This document shows positions 17,939-27,367 of a stretch of DNA of 36,991 bases, in pieces (positions within the stretch are counted from its first letter, which is position 1; each line of letters begins with the position of its first letter). Origin of the DNA: Clostridiales bacterium. Its GTDB lineage: Bacteria > Bacillota > Dehalobacteriia > UBA4068. The DNA is taken from positions 1 through 36,991 of the forward strand of contig WRHF01000002.1 in NCBI GenBank assembly GCA_009783415.1, in the 5' to 3' direction. A program made the position numbers and the translations under genes. The notes under the pieces were generated by a model. It was not told the DNA's origin. It worked only from the letters and a program-made list of their open reading frames with translations, and ran no database searches.

Positions 17939-20900
17939 TCAGCCGCCAACTACCATACGGAGGATCAAAGCGGCATCTGTGGTATCAACTATGCCGTCGC
18001 CGTTGATGTCGCCCAGGATCAAGGCCCTGGGGGTCCAGGGGATCAGGCCTACTATCATTTGCAGTAGGGTCATCGCATCTTCGGGTGTTACTGTCCCGTC
18101 ATTGTTGACGTCACCTAATAGGCCTAGGACCAGGGTACCGGGCAGGATATTTACCTCCAGATCAAACATGGCATCGGCAAAGTTGATATACTGCATTTTT
18201 ACCACTTCGGCATTCAGAGGATAATTGCCTAGGAGCGGCAGGCCGGCAGCCACTTGGTAGGTGACAGTGAACAGGAGCCCGTCGCCCTTAACATTTTCGC
18301 TGGCGGCAAAGGCGATCCGCATCAGATCAGTTTGATAGCTGGGATTGGAAACAAAGAAGGGGGTAGCCAATTCTCCGGCAGGTTTGACGGCAAGCGGCGT
18401 GTAAACACTGCTGTTATAAGGTAACAGCAGATCCAGGGCGGAAAAGCCGGAATCATTGCCGCTGATTTTGTAGGTAACATCTACGGTACCGCCGGGCTTG
18501 CCCCAAACATCAGCTACTTCTATAGTCACCGGTTTTTGGGGTGCGGCAAATTCGGCAGGTATAACCACATTGCTGGCCTCATTATCAATGGTAAATGTAA
18601 AGGCATTATTGCCGGTATAGGCGGCAGTGGTGGGGCCGCCGGTGGTAAGTATAAGCGCCAGCCTGTTTCCTGCTCTTGCGGTGTGGCAGGTAGGTTGCAG
18701 GTAAAGGGTATAGTCATGGAAGACACCTATGTTTTCAGCCAGGTTGATCCGCTTATCATAATAAGAAGTATTGCTGTCATAATCGGAATAGGGCAGGGCA
18801 AGGTTCATCCAGCCCCTGGCAAGCTCCCTATAGGTGCCTGTGGTCGCCGGAGTGAATCTGACCAGGTTGTTGCTGCTCAAGCCGCCGCCCCGGAAAACGC
18901 CGCCGGTGGTAACTGTAGTTGTACTTATGGTGTCGCCGACAGAATTGCCGCCGTAATAGCGGAGGGTGGTTCCGGTTCTGGCAATTTCTACCAATTTAGC
19001 ATGGACCCGGAGCTGACTTGTGGAGTTATTGAGAGCAGAGCCTAAGCTGGCCAAAGCGGCCCGGAAATTGATCTCGACAACGCCCTTGACTGTTACATCT
19101 TCGGGAAGTACTATGGAATAGAGGGTGCTTCCTGCGGTAGGTACATTGAGCAGGTTTTGCCAGCTGCTGGTTCCGTTGGCGCTGTTGATAGTAATAAATT
19201 GATCATCTGCTGCAGCATATGACACGGCTAAAGGCAGCTCGCCGTCCGCGCTGGGACTGCTTGTGGTAACATTGACCTTGGCATCGGCATCCGTTTGGTA
19301 ACCGCCCAATATGAAATAGTCATCTTCATATTCCAGAGGCTCTTCATATGGCAGAGCGGAAAAGTCAAAAGGCGCTTCGGGAGTGGCGACTACGCGGTTC
19401 TTGTTGTCCAAGATCAGCTTTTTATTGCCTTGCCAGGAATCATAAGCAGTATAAAGACCGGTCAAGTTGTTCTCGCCATAGAATCCGGGCAGCATGTCCA
19501 ATACATTGTTATTCACTTTATAAAGGAAGTTGCTGTACCACAAATTTTGCCATTCCTGATAGACATATTCACCGATTTGCTGATTGTTGGGAGTTGTATG
19601 ATGGCCCTGGTTCCACAAAACTCTGGTCTCGACCCCGGCTTTCTCGGCGGCTTGATGCAGCAATACGGACTGTTTGGGGCGGACATTGTTGTCATTGCCG
19701 CCGTGGACTATCAGGATGGGGATCCGGATCTTGCTGGGACCCCAATCCTTGTACCAGCCATCTACCGTATAGTCGCGGCGCTCCCAGTGTTCGCTGTAGT
19801 CGCCGTTATGTTCCAGCGCTTCCAGGTACAACTGCTGCAAATAGCCCAACTGCCTGGCGCGGATCGGATTTCCGGCGACCCAGATCGGAGCGCCGATCCG
19901 GCTTAGGATATACCAGGACAAACCGGGGGTATACGAGGGATCCCAGTTGCACACGCCTTGTTGATTCTGGTATTCATACCAGCTGGAAATAGCCGCCACG
20001 GGGATGACGGTCTCCAGACCCTTGACCCCGCTGGTGGCCAGGGCGATATTGGTGGTGCCGCCATAGGAGGTGCCTGTCATGCCGACATAGCCATTGGACC
20101 AATCGGCTTTGACTTCTATGTTGCTGGTCTTATCGGTATAAGCTTTGGCGTCGCCGTTGATCCAGTCAATGACGCATTTATAGGCGTCGACTTCAATATC
20201 TGCTCCCATGCTGGCCATGCCTTCGCCGCCAACAGTAGCCAGGCCGGCCGAGGAAACAAGGGCAAAACCGCGGACCAAAAAGTAATCGTGCATATTCAGG
20301 CTCGATATCTGATTTCCGTTGGCAACACCCCAGGTTACAGTCGCGTTATAAGCGCTTGAACTGTAGGAATAGTTGTAGCGCCAGTCCTGCCACCTGGCAT
20401 TGGTCACCATCTCTTTAGTGGTAGCTTCGCCTGCGGGGACCCGGGGCGGGACTATGGCATGAAGCTTATCGTGAGTGAGATCACCGTTTGCATTAAGCCA
20501 GGCAGTTCCTTCGGGCCGCAGGGCAGCAGGCCAGGATACGGAACTGTTGGTACCCTCATTGTAGGGTTGGGCATGATAGATAGTGGCGACTTTCATGCCT
20601 TGGTCAACAGCAGCTCTGGGCAGCTGCACCATAACCTTGATCAGGTCGCGCTGGCCATCGTCGTCGGTGTCGTAGTTGGTCTCTACATAGACAAGGAAAC
20701 GGGCTGCGCCTTCTCCGGTGGTGTCAAAATATGTAGAGTTGCCGTAAGGGAAGATGGGCTGGGCCATGCCGCCCACAAAATAAGGCTCCGGGGGATCCTT
20801 GGCTAAGGCGTCACGAAGGCCCTTGAAGGCGTCAGCCATTGCCAGATCCATTTCTGTTGCGATTTCAGCAGTTACAACAGCGGTTGGGTTATACTCCCAA

Positions 20901-21124
20901 TTGTCCAAAAAGCCCAGGGTTTTTGCCAGAGCATCCCTGTCCCTGTCATTGGCAGCCATCACCGAATCCTTCATCCCGGCGGATTTGATCATGGCTGTTA
21001 CGTACTCACGCTGCGTGCCGAATTCATCCTCCGTTGCCGCGGTGAGAGTCAGAGCAGGTATCAGCGTCAGGATAAATACCGTTGCCATAACTGTCACCAG
21101 AATCCTGTTTTTCCGTGTTTTCAT
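17939..21124 (-). CDS. secreted S15 (Xaa-Pro dipeptidyl-peptidase-like) hydrolase with cohesin-like and dockerin domains (copy 4)
   Basis: Same architecture; GTSYGGTTNIA, VHGGNDNNVRP, NQGHHTTP; GDVNNDGTVTPEDAMTLLQ and GDINGDGIVDTTDAALILR dockerin repeats. Confidence 0.88.
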   Translation of the reverse strand: MKTRKNRILVTVMATVFILTLIPALTLTAATEDEFGTQREYVTAMIKSAGMKDSVMAANDRDRDALAKTLGFLDNWEYNPTAVVTAEIATEMDLAMADAFKGLRDALAKDPPEPYFVGGMAQPIFPYGNSTYFDTTGEGAARFLVYVETNYDTDDDGQRDLIKVMVQLPRAAVDQGMKVATIYHAQPYNEGTNSSVSWPAALRPEGTAWLNANGDLTHDKLHAIVPPRVPAGEATTKEMVTNARWQDWRYNYSYSSSAYNATVTWGVANGNQISSLNMHDYFLVRGFALVSSAGLATVGGEGMASMGADIEVDAYKCVIDWINGDAKAYTDKTSNIEVKADWSNGYVGMTGTSYGGTTNIALATSGVKGLETVIPVAAISSWYEYQNQQGVCNWDPSYTPGLSWYILSRIGAPIWVAGNPIRARQLGYLQQLYLEALEHNGDYSEHWERRDYTVDGWYKDWGPSKIRIPILIVHGGNDNNVRPKQSVLLHQAAEKAGVETRVLWNQGHHTTPNNQQIGEYVYQEWQNLWYSNFLYKVNNNVLDMLPGFYGENNLTGLYTAYDSWQGNKKLILDNKNRVVATPEAPFDFSALPYEEPLEYEDDYFILGGYQTDADAKVNVTTSSPSADGELPLAVSYAAADDQFITINSANGTSSWQNLLNVPTAGSTLYSIVLPEDVTVKGVVEINFRAALASLGSALNNSTSQLRVHAKLVEIARTGTTLRYYGGNSVGDTISTTTVTTGGVFRGGGLSSNNLVRFTPATTGTYRELARGWMNLALPYSDYDSNTSYYDKRINLAENIGVFHDYTLYLQPTCHTARAGNRLALILTTGGPTTAAYTGNNAFTFTIDNEASNVVIPAEFAAPQKPVTIEVADVWGKPGGTVDVTYKISGNDSGFSALDLLLPYNSSVYTPLAVKPAGELATPFFVSNPSYQTDLMRIAFAASENVKGDGLLFTVTYQVAAGLPLLGNYPLNAEVVKMQYINFADAMFDLEVNILPGTLVLGLLGDVNNDGTVTPEDAMTLLQMIVGLIPWTPRALILGDINGDGIVDTTDAALILRMVVGG

Positions 21125-21279
21125 ACTTTTTCCTCCTAAAAAATATTATTTTTCTATGGATTCCCAATTAATCCATGTTTTGTTAGATTTCTCTTCTAAA
21201 TATCCAAAACCCTCCATTTTTATTCCCCGATATTCCCCCATGATTCCCTATAATTTCTAAAATTTCCCATCATTTCCCC

Positions 21280-21335
21280 AGCACAGGGGGACGGTTCTAT
21301 TATGTCGTTAGATAATAGAACCGTCCCCCTGTGCT
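21280..21335. repeat. perfect 24-bp inverted repeat hairpin, 8-nt loop
   Basis: AGCACAGGGGGACGGTTCTATTAT gtcgttag ATAATAGAACCGTCCCCCTGTGCT. Confidence 0.95.
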
Positions 21336-21443
21336 GTTCGGAGTGAAAAGTCTCATTTTGACGTTTTTCACTTTCATCCTTCTTGCTTTTTAGCCGGGAT
21401 ATATGTATACTAAATATAAAAATGAATTACAGGATTGATTAAT

Positions 21444-22337
21444 ATGAAGTGTTATATCCCTAAATATTCAGGGTTCTGTTTTGGAGTGGCTCTTGCGGTT
21501 GAAGCTGCTTATGATCACATCGGCAATTCCACGTTTATGTTTGGTGAGGTCGTTCATAATCCTGCCGTGATTTCTGATTTAGCCGGCAAAGGTTTAGGCT
21601 TGATAAATTCACTTGATGAGATACCAAAAGGAGAAAAAGCCAATGTCCTGATCCGGGCTCACGGCGTTTCGGCGGACACTATAAATGAAATCCAAAATAG
21701 AAGTTTGGGGATAATTGATAAGACTTGCCCCAGGGTAAAAAAAGTCCATGATATAGTGGCGGATGCCTCCGGCAGGGGACTTGATATCGTGATCGTCGGC
21801 ACTCCCAATCATCCGGAAGTCTTGGGAATAGCAGGATGGGCAGGGACCCGAACAGTGGTTGTGCGTGATGCAAATGATGCTGAAAAAATCATTCCGGATC
21901 GATTATTCCCAAATAAGGGCATTTGTTTGGTTGCCCAAACCACCCAAAATGAAAAAAAATACGAAGAAGTATATAGATATTGCTCCGGTATTTTCCCGTA
22001 TATTGAGTTCAATGACACAATATGTGATGCTGCTACTGTCAGGCAAGAAGAAATACGTCAGCTTGCAAAAATAGTAGACTGTGTCATAGTGATCGGCGGG
22101 AAGACCAGCTCCAATGTGACCAGGCTCTTTGAAATAGCCTCGGAATACAATAGTAATACTCAGCATATTGAATCGTTCGCGGAATTAGACATGACAAAAA
22201 TCATAGATGTTAAAGCCTGCCTGATAGCCAGCGGAACATCTACGCCGGAGAAAAGTATTTCTCAAGTGGTTGATCATTTGAAGCTATTTTGTTTGGGAAA
22301 TGGAAAGGGTTTTGAATTGATCAGAGGTAAAACATGA
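21444..22337 (+). CDS. ispH: 4-hydroxy-3-methylbut-2-enyl diphosphate reductase
   Basis: GFCFGV, EVVHNP, IRAHGV, DKTCPRVKKVH, NDTICDAATVRQ and IASGTSTP motifs with three cluster cysteines; ATG at 21444 preferred over TTG at 21435. Confidence 0.92.
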   Translation: MKCYIPKYSGFCFGVALAVEAAYDHIGNSTFMFGEVVHNPAVISDLAGKGLGLINSLDEIPKGEKANVLIRAHGVSADTINEIQNRSLGIIDKTCPRVKKVHDIVADASGRGLDIVIVGTPNHPEVLGIAGWAGTRTVVVRDANDAEKIIPDRLFPNKGICLVAQTTQNEKKYEEVYRYCSGIFPYIEFNDTICDAATVRQEEIRQLAKIVDCVIVIGGKTSSNVTRLFEIASEYNSNTQHIESFAELDMTKIIDVKACLIASGTSTPEKSISQVVDHLKLFCLGNGKGFELIRGKT

Positions 22338-23299
22338 TAGTATTGTGCATCTTAGGGCCGACTGCGTCCGGTAAGACGGATTTGGCTATCCGCTTGGCTT
22401 TACATTTGAACGGCGAGGTGGTATCCTGCGACTCCATGCAGATTTACCGCGGCATGGACATTGGCACAGCCAAGCCTAATAAAGAGGAGCAACAAGGTGT
22501 CCCGCACCATATGCTGGATGTAGCCGATCCGTCCGAGCCATATTCGGCTGCCCAATATGCTGCCGGGGCATCCGCCTGCATCGAGGATATCCTCAGCCGG
22601 GGGCGCTTGCCTATTATCTGCGGCGGGACCGGTTTGTATTTGGATGTGCTTTTATCTGGGATCCATGAAAGCGGCGAGCATGATGAGATCTACCGGGAAG
22701 AACTGGCCGGACGGATCAAGCATGAGGGGCTGCCGCCGTTACATGCCGAACTTGCTTGTGTAGACCCGGAAAGCGCATCCCGGATCTCCCCGAATGACGG
22801 GCGGCGGATCATTCGCGCCCTGGAGGTATACCGCACGACCGGAATGCCGCTGTCAAAACACCATGAGTTGTCCAAATTGCTGCCTGCAAGATACGATGCC
22901 TTACTTTTGGGCATCCGTTTTGGCGACCGCACTGTTCTTTATGAGCAAATTGATAAAAGGGCCGACCGGATGATGGCCGCCGGTCTCTTCGCTGAAGTGC
23001 GTACCGTTTTGGAGCAGATACCGCCGCCCTGCCATACAGCGATGCAAGCGATCGGCTACAAGGAATTCGCCGCGGTCCTGCGGGGAGAGATAAGCATTGA
23101 GACAGCCGTTTCACAGATAAAACAGTCAAGCAGACGGCTGGCAAAACGCCAAATGACCTGGTTCAAAAAGACTCCCGATATCCACTGGCTGGAAACAAGC
23201 GGCGCCGGTCAAACCCCCAGCCTGTTTGAGCAAGCGCTGCAAACTATAGCGGCCTTCGGCTGTAAGCAATCAGGATCCAGGATACAGAAGTCAGAATGA
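22334..23299 (+). CDS. miaA: tRNA dimethylallyltransferase
   Basis: LGPTASGKTDLAIRLA P-loop; SCDSMQIYRGMDIGTAKP; GGTGLYLDVLL; TRQMTWFKK-like C-terminus; ATG overlaps the ispH end. Confidence 0.95.
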   Translation: MIVLCILGPTASGKTDLAIRLALHLNGEVVSCDSMQIYRGMDIGTAKPNKEEQQGVPHHMLDVADPSEPYSAAQYAAGASACIEDILSRGRLPIICGGTGLYLDVLLSGIHESGEHDEIYREELAGRIKHEGLPPLHAELACVDPESASRISPNDGRRIIRALEVYRTTGMPLSKHHELSKLLPARYDALLLGIRFGDRTVLYEQIDKRADRMMAAGLFAEVRTVLEQIPPPCHTAMQAIGYKEFAAVLRGEISIETAVSQIKQSSRRLAKRQMTWFKKTPDIHWLETSGAGQTPSLFEQALQTIAAFGCKQSGSRIQKSE

Positions 23300-23300
23300 G

Positions 23301-23436
23301 TTTCTTCGAAAACTCCTGTTGTCATCCTGAGCGTAGCGAAGGATCTTAATCAAACATGTGCGATATAGCGGGGGTAAAGATTCTTCGTTGCGCTCAGAAT
23401 GACAGCGATTACTGGGCTTTTGAGTTTTCGAGGAAA
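23301..23436. repeat. imperfect ~136-bp foldback element
   Basis: Outer arms TTTCTTCGAAAACTC / GAGTTTTCGAGGAAA; inner arms GTCATCCTGAGCGTAGCGAAGGATCTT / AAGATTCTTCGTTGCGCTCAGAATGAC. Confidence 0.75.
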
Positions 23437-23461
23437 GTAAGAATATGACAGGAGGAGATCA

Positions 23462-23860
23462 ATGATGACAAAAAATTACTCTAAGCCGCTTTGCCTTGTT
23501 TTAGTCATTTTACTTTGCCTATTTGCTTTTTCAGGCTGTCAAAGGGAAATAACGAATCAACTTCCGGAGTATGCTGCTTTGAATGCAATACGTTTTGCTG
23601 ATCTGGATTTATATGATCAGTTTAAAGGTATGTTTGATAAGTTATCTGAAGAGAATGCAACAGAAGAATTGTTTTTGGCGCTAAAACAAGCCAAAACGGA
23701 TACACACTCCCATGATACCTGCCATTTTGTCACTATGTCAAACGGAGATGTTTGGATGTTTCAATTCGTTCCAATGAGAGAGAAGACTTGGGATATTACA
23801 GGTATTACACTACTTAGCAAAGATCAAGCCGAAACTATGAAGATATTGCTTGGGGAATAG
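23462..23860 (+). CDS. small lipoprotein, unknown function
   Basis: Lipobox FAFSGC; RBS aggaggag upstream. Confidence 0.65.
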   Translation: MMTKNYSKPLCLVLVILLCLFAFSGCQREITNQLPEYAALNAIRFADLDLYDQFKGMFDKLSEENATEELFLALKQAKTDTHSHDTCHFVTMSNGDVWMFQFVPMREKTWDITGITLLSKDQAETMKILLGE

Positions 23861-23865
23861 ATCAT

Positions 23866-24201
23866 TTATTGCCTAAGCGCTTCCAGAGCAAGCTCATATT
23901 TTTCCTCCGGATGATATTCTTTTGCCCCTTCATACAGGTTAACAAGATAATCATAGGCGTTAAGGGTTTCGTCACTTTTTACCTCTTTATCTGCCCCGAA
24001 CTCCAGCAATGCATTGATCAGTTGCGGAGAAAAATCGTGTTCATAATAGAGATGTGCCGCCCCGCAAGCATACATCAGCGGTGTCCTCCCTTTTTTGTCC
24101 TTGGCGTTTACATCCGCTCCTTTTTCAATGAGAAAGACCGCTACATCCCTATGCCATTGGTTATCAGTGAAAACGCCGCCTCCCAATCCTATTGCCATCA
24201 T
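23866..24201 (-). CDS. ankyrin-repeat protein, possibly a 5'-truncated fragment
   Basis: VAVFLIEKGADVNAKDKKGRTPLMYAC...LINALLEFGADKEVK ankyrin consensus; no clear RBS before the ATG. Confidence 0.65.
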   Translation of the reverse strand: MMAIGLGGGVFTDNQWHRDVAVFLIEKGADVNAKDKKGRTPLMYACGAAHLYYEHDFSPQLINALLEFGADKEVKSDETLNAYDYLVNLYEGAKEYHPEEKYELALEALRQ

Positions 24202-24254
24202 GGTATATCTAAAACCGGTGACGAAAATTCACGGAGTGTTTTTTGCAAAAACCC

Positions 24255-24283
24255 TTGACAAACCCTCGTAACTCGTATAGAAT
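24255..24283 (+). promoter_or_regulatory. promoter candidate for the TA module
   Basis: TTGACA, 17-nt spacer, TAGAAT; spacer holds a direct repeat (C/A)CTCGTA. Confidence 0.55.
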
Positions 24284-24314
24284 GATAATAGTAATAATGA
24301 AAGGTAAATCTGGT

Positions 24315-24662
24315 ATGCTAACTGATAGAATGTTTGTCCACACGAAAGTTTTTGACAGATTGTGGGAATCACTCGGATGTAACGACAATGACCCTCTGGA
24401 ACTGCAAAAGGCTATATGTGATGACCCGCAAGGATCGCCTGTAATTCGTGGAACTGATGGAGTGAGAAAGATACGGATTGCACTGTAAGGTCGGGGGAAG
24501 AGCGGAGGAGCGCGAGTTCTATATGTAGATTTTATTGTGAGAAACGTCGTAGGTTTGCTTTATGCTTATCCAAAAAGCGAGAAGGAAAACATCGATGAGA
24601 ACGAGAGAAAAATATTAAAAGCGATGGTGGGACAAATCAATGAGAATTGGAGGGAGAAATAA
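24315..24662 (+). pseudogene. RelE/HigB-type toxin gene interrupted by an in-frame TAA
   Basis: MLTDRMFVHTKVFDRLWESLG...GTDGVRKIRIAL-[TAA 24486-24488]-GRGKSGGARVLYVDF...LLYAYPKSEKENI; both halves share one frame and match the family order. Confidence 0.8.
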
Positions 24663-24979
24663 TGAGCAAGATGGGCCAAGACCTTATTGAAGCGATGAAG
24701 GAGCTGCTGGATTATTCGGAGGGTAAAATAGACCTAAGAACCACGAAGTACAATATCTTTCCGGTATGCGATACAATCAGCGTTGAGGAGATAAAAGAGA
24801 CGCGGAAAAAGCTGGGAATGTCGCAGGGAGTGTTTGCGGTTGTTCTCGGTGTTTCCAAAAAAACGGTGGAATCGTGGGAAGCCGGCAGGTATAGACCGGA
24901 TGGCGCAGCACGCAGGCTTATTTCGATAATGCAAAGGGATCCTGCTTTCCCTGAGAAATACGGCATTGTCCAAAGGTAA
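24662..24979 (+). CDS. XRE-family HTH antitoxin (HigA-like)
   Basis: ISVEEIKETRKKLGMSQGVFAVVLGVSKKTVESWEAGRYRPDGAARRLI; ATG overlaps the toxin stop (TAATG). Confidence 0.88.
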   Translation: MSKMGQDLIEAMKELLDYSEGKIDLRTTKYNIFPVCDTISVEEIKETRKKLGMSQGVFAVVLGVSKKTVESWEAGRYRPDGAARRLISIMQRDPAFPEKYGIVQR

Positions 24980-25032
24980 CCAGCTTGGATGCATCGCTAA
25001 AATTACTGTTTTTCCTGCCGGATCAACAAAAT

Positions 25033-26679
25033 CTATATTTTTCTCAATTCATCCAAAAAAGCCGGACGTTTGGCATGCTTTGCGGATAACTGATCCCGCA
25101 GCTCATCTGCAGCCGAACTTCCGCAAGCTTTTTTATAATGCTTAATTATGCCGCAAACGTCACGGTAACGGCTTCGATTATCAGCATGAACCGCGCTCTC
25201 TGTGATGTACTTAACAAAAATCACTCCGATATCGTTTTTATACTCGGGTAATAAGTGCGGATAATTTGCTACTATCGCACGGGTGTTTATTTTGCAATAT
25301 TCCAGAAGTAGTGATTTTAAATTTTCGTGGATCAAAATCTCAACATAAACTCCGCTGGATTTACTTGCCGTTTTTTCTAAAACATCCTGAAGAATGACCG
25401 GCCATTCGTCTTGCGTATATAAAGCCTTCAGTTTTTTGAAGTATTCAAAATCACCTTTCAAGGCAAACTCCAGCGCAAGGCATTTTTGCGCCCGGGCATC
25501 TTCGGTTTTCTCATATATTTCATACCGGTATTGCTTCCATTTGTTCACAAGACCCGCGTGATCGCTGTCTTTTTGCTCGCCTTCCAGACACAGATTTAAG
25601 GCCTTTGCGTATTGTCCGCCGGATATGGCGTTTTGAATCATTGTATCTCTGAAATCACTGTTTTCCAAATGCTCTTCCATGTAGGCTTCGGCGGCGGGTT
25701 TGCCGTCATACATCTTGATAATACTAAGTTGCAGCTTCTGTAATTTACGGCTCTCATAAATGCTGCTCCAGCTGCTTGTTTTGGTGCTTTTCCATTCGGA
25801 TATATATTGTTCTATTTTATCGCGGTTGGCGCGGTTGCCACATAAAGGCGTGGTGGTGTACAGTAGATCCACCCGCCAGTCTGTCCAATTGTTATATAGG
25901 GAGTCTATGGCATGATTAAAAATAATCTCAAATATTCTTCTACTGTCCTTATCTTCCAAGTCAAGAGAATCATCAAGCGCTGTGTCGATTTTTTCTATGG
26001 CTTCATCTATAGTACTGCTGAGGTGCCCGTCAGAATCGTCGCAATAGTCATATAAATTAAGCATTTCCTCCAAAACGATAATGCTTAAGGAAATGGCTTT
26101 AAAAATGTCGCCGGATTCTATCTGATCATCAATCATTTGCAGCACGGTATCCGCTCCGGCAAGAGCTCGCCTGGTATCATTGTATTCTACGAATCCTCCC
26201 CGCTCCGCTGCATTGATAGCGCTTTGAATGACCCCTCGTGCAGATTTTTCTATATCCTCTTTTTCGGCATAACGCAAGAGAAGCTCTTCTTTTATCCGTT
26301 TATCCCTATTGGCAAATTCCAAGATGATTGTCAAAAGCGCCTGCTTATCCAGGGTTTTTAATATATCCTCAAGTTTTTTCTTTTTCCCTGCCTTTGCCGG
26401 GGTCTTGCCGGATCTAAGCTCTTTTTGCAGGGCATAAAAAACCGCTGCCTGGTGCTTACAGTATTGGCCCCAATAATACGGGCAGTCACAAGTGCTGTCT
26501 AAAATTTCACCGTTATCGGCAAGCATCACCGTCACGGTATAATCTTCGCTGCCTTCCACATCGGCGACCCATTCCTCGCCATCATATTCCAAAGTCAAGA
26601 CACTGCCGGATCTATAATAATCCGAACCCCGCGCCAAAATTTTGTCGTCAAAATCTGCTTCGAAATCGTTTATGTTCAT
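25033..26679 (-). CDS. SWIM zinc-finger domain protein
   Basis: CDCPYYWGQYCKHQAAVFYAL SWIM CxCx(n)CxH; DFEADFDDKILARGSDYYRSGSV N-terminus; ATG at 26679 with RBS-like gaagggg. Confidence 0.8.
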   Translation of the reverse strand: MNINDFEADFDDKILARGSDYYRSGSVLTLEYDGEEWVADVEGSEDYTVTVMLADNGEILDSTCDCPYYWGQYCKHQAAVFYALQKELRSGKTPAKAGKKKKLEDILKTLDKQALLTIILEFANRDKRIKEELLLRYAEKEDIEKSARGVIQSAINAAERGGFVEYNDTRRALAGADTVLQMIDDQIESGDIFKAISLSIIVLEEMLNLYDYCDDSDGHLSSTIDEAIEKIDTALDDSLDLEDKDSRRIFEIIFNHAIDSLYNNWTDWRVDLLYTTTPLCGNRANRDKIEQYISEWKSTKTSSWSSIYESRKLQKLQLSIIKMYDGKPAAEAYMEEHLENSDFRDTMIQNAISGGQYAKALNLCLEGEQKDSDHAGLVNKWKQYRYEIYEKTEDARAQKCLALEFALKGDFEYFKKLKALYTQDEWPVILQDVLEKTASKSSGVYVEILIHENLKSLLLEYCKINTRAIVANYPHLLPEYKNDIGVIFVKYITESAVHADNRSRYRDVCGIIKHYKKACGSSAADELRDQLSAKHAKRPAFLDELRKI

Positions 26680-26775
26680 AAGATACACCCCTTCATTATT
26701 TTTTTCCAAATCCTCCAACAGGGTCTAAAAACTTACCTGGAAATTGAAATAAAAATAAAACCCCTTGATCAAGCT

Positions 26776-27333
26776 TCAGAACCGTTTGAAGTAGTCGCCT
26801 TTGACAAACCTGGCTGCCGTGTCTTTTACCAGCATCAGCGCCATCTTGCTGTTGAAGCGGGTAACGCTGATACGTTCCTTGGGTATAGCGCCGACGTGGC
26901 GGCACCAGGCCTCCATTTCGGCAAGACATGCCGCCGTACCGTTGCCGCTTCCGCCGGCCGCCGCTACCAGGTCTATTTGCTTACCTAAGGCCGCGCTGCC
27001 GTTTTGGTTAAAGGCTTCGCATCTGCGGAAACGGTCAAGAAAATACTTCATGCGCTCACTTGGCTGCCACCAATAGACCGGCGTAACCAGGATCACTCCC
27101 TCGGAATCGCGGGTTTTTGTCTGCAATTCAGCAAGAATATCATCTATGACGCACTGCCCGTCCCGACAGGATCCCCAGCCATCACCGCAGATACGGCAAG
27201 GCGCCAGCTTCAGCGCGCTGATATCAATAATTTCCGCCTGGCCGCCGGCGCCGGCGATCCCCTCAAAGGCGGCCCTGCCGCAAGAAGCAGTCAGCCCGTT
27301 TGGATTCGGGCTTGCTGTAATGATAATATACAT
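26776..27333 (-). CDS. flavodoxin / NADPH-dependent FMN reductase family protein
   Basis: SPNPNGLTASCGRAA phosphate-binding-like start, CRICGDGWGSCRDGQCVIDD, TPVYWWQPSERMKYFLDR. Confidence 0.8.
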   Translation of the reverse strand: MYIIITASPNPNGLTASCGRAAFEGIAGAGGQAEIIDISALKLAPCRICGDGWGSCRDGQCVIDDILAELQTKTRDSEGVILVTPVYWWQPSERMKYFLDRFRRCEAFNQNGSAALGKQIDLVAAAGGSGNGTAACLAEMEAWCRHVGAIPKERISVTRFNSKMALMLVKDTAARFVKGDYFKRF

Positions 27334-27367
27334 GGATCATCAACCTCCTATACTGCATATAATTATC

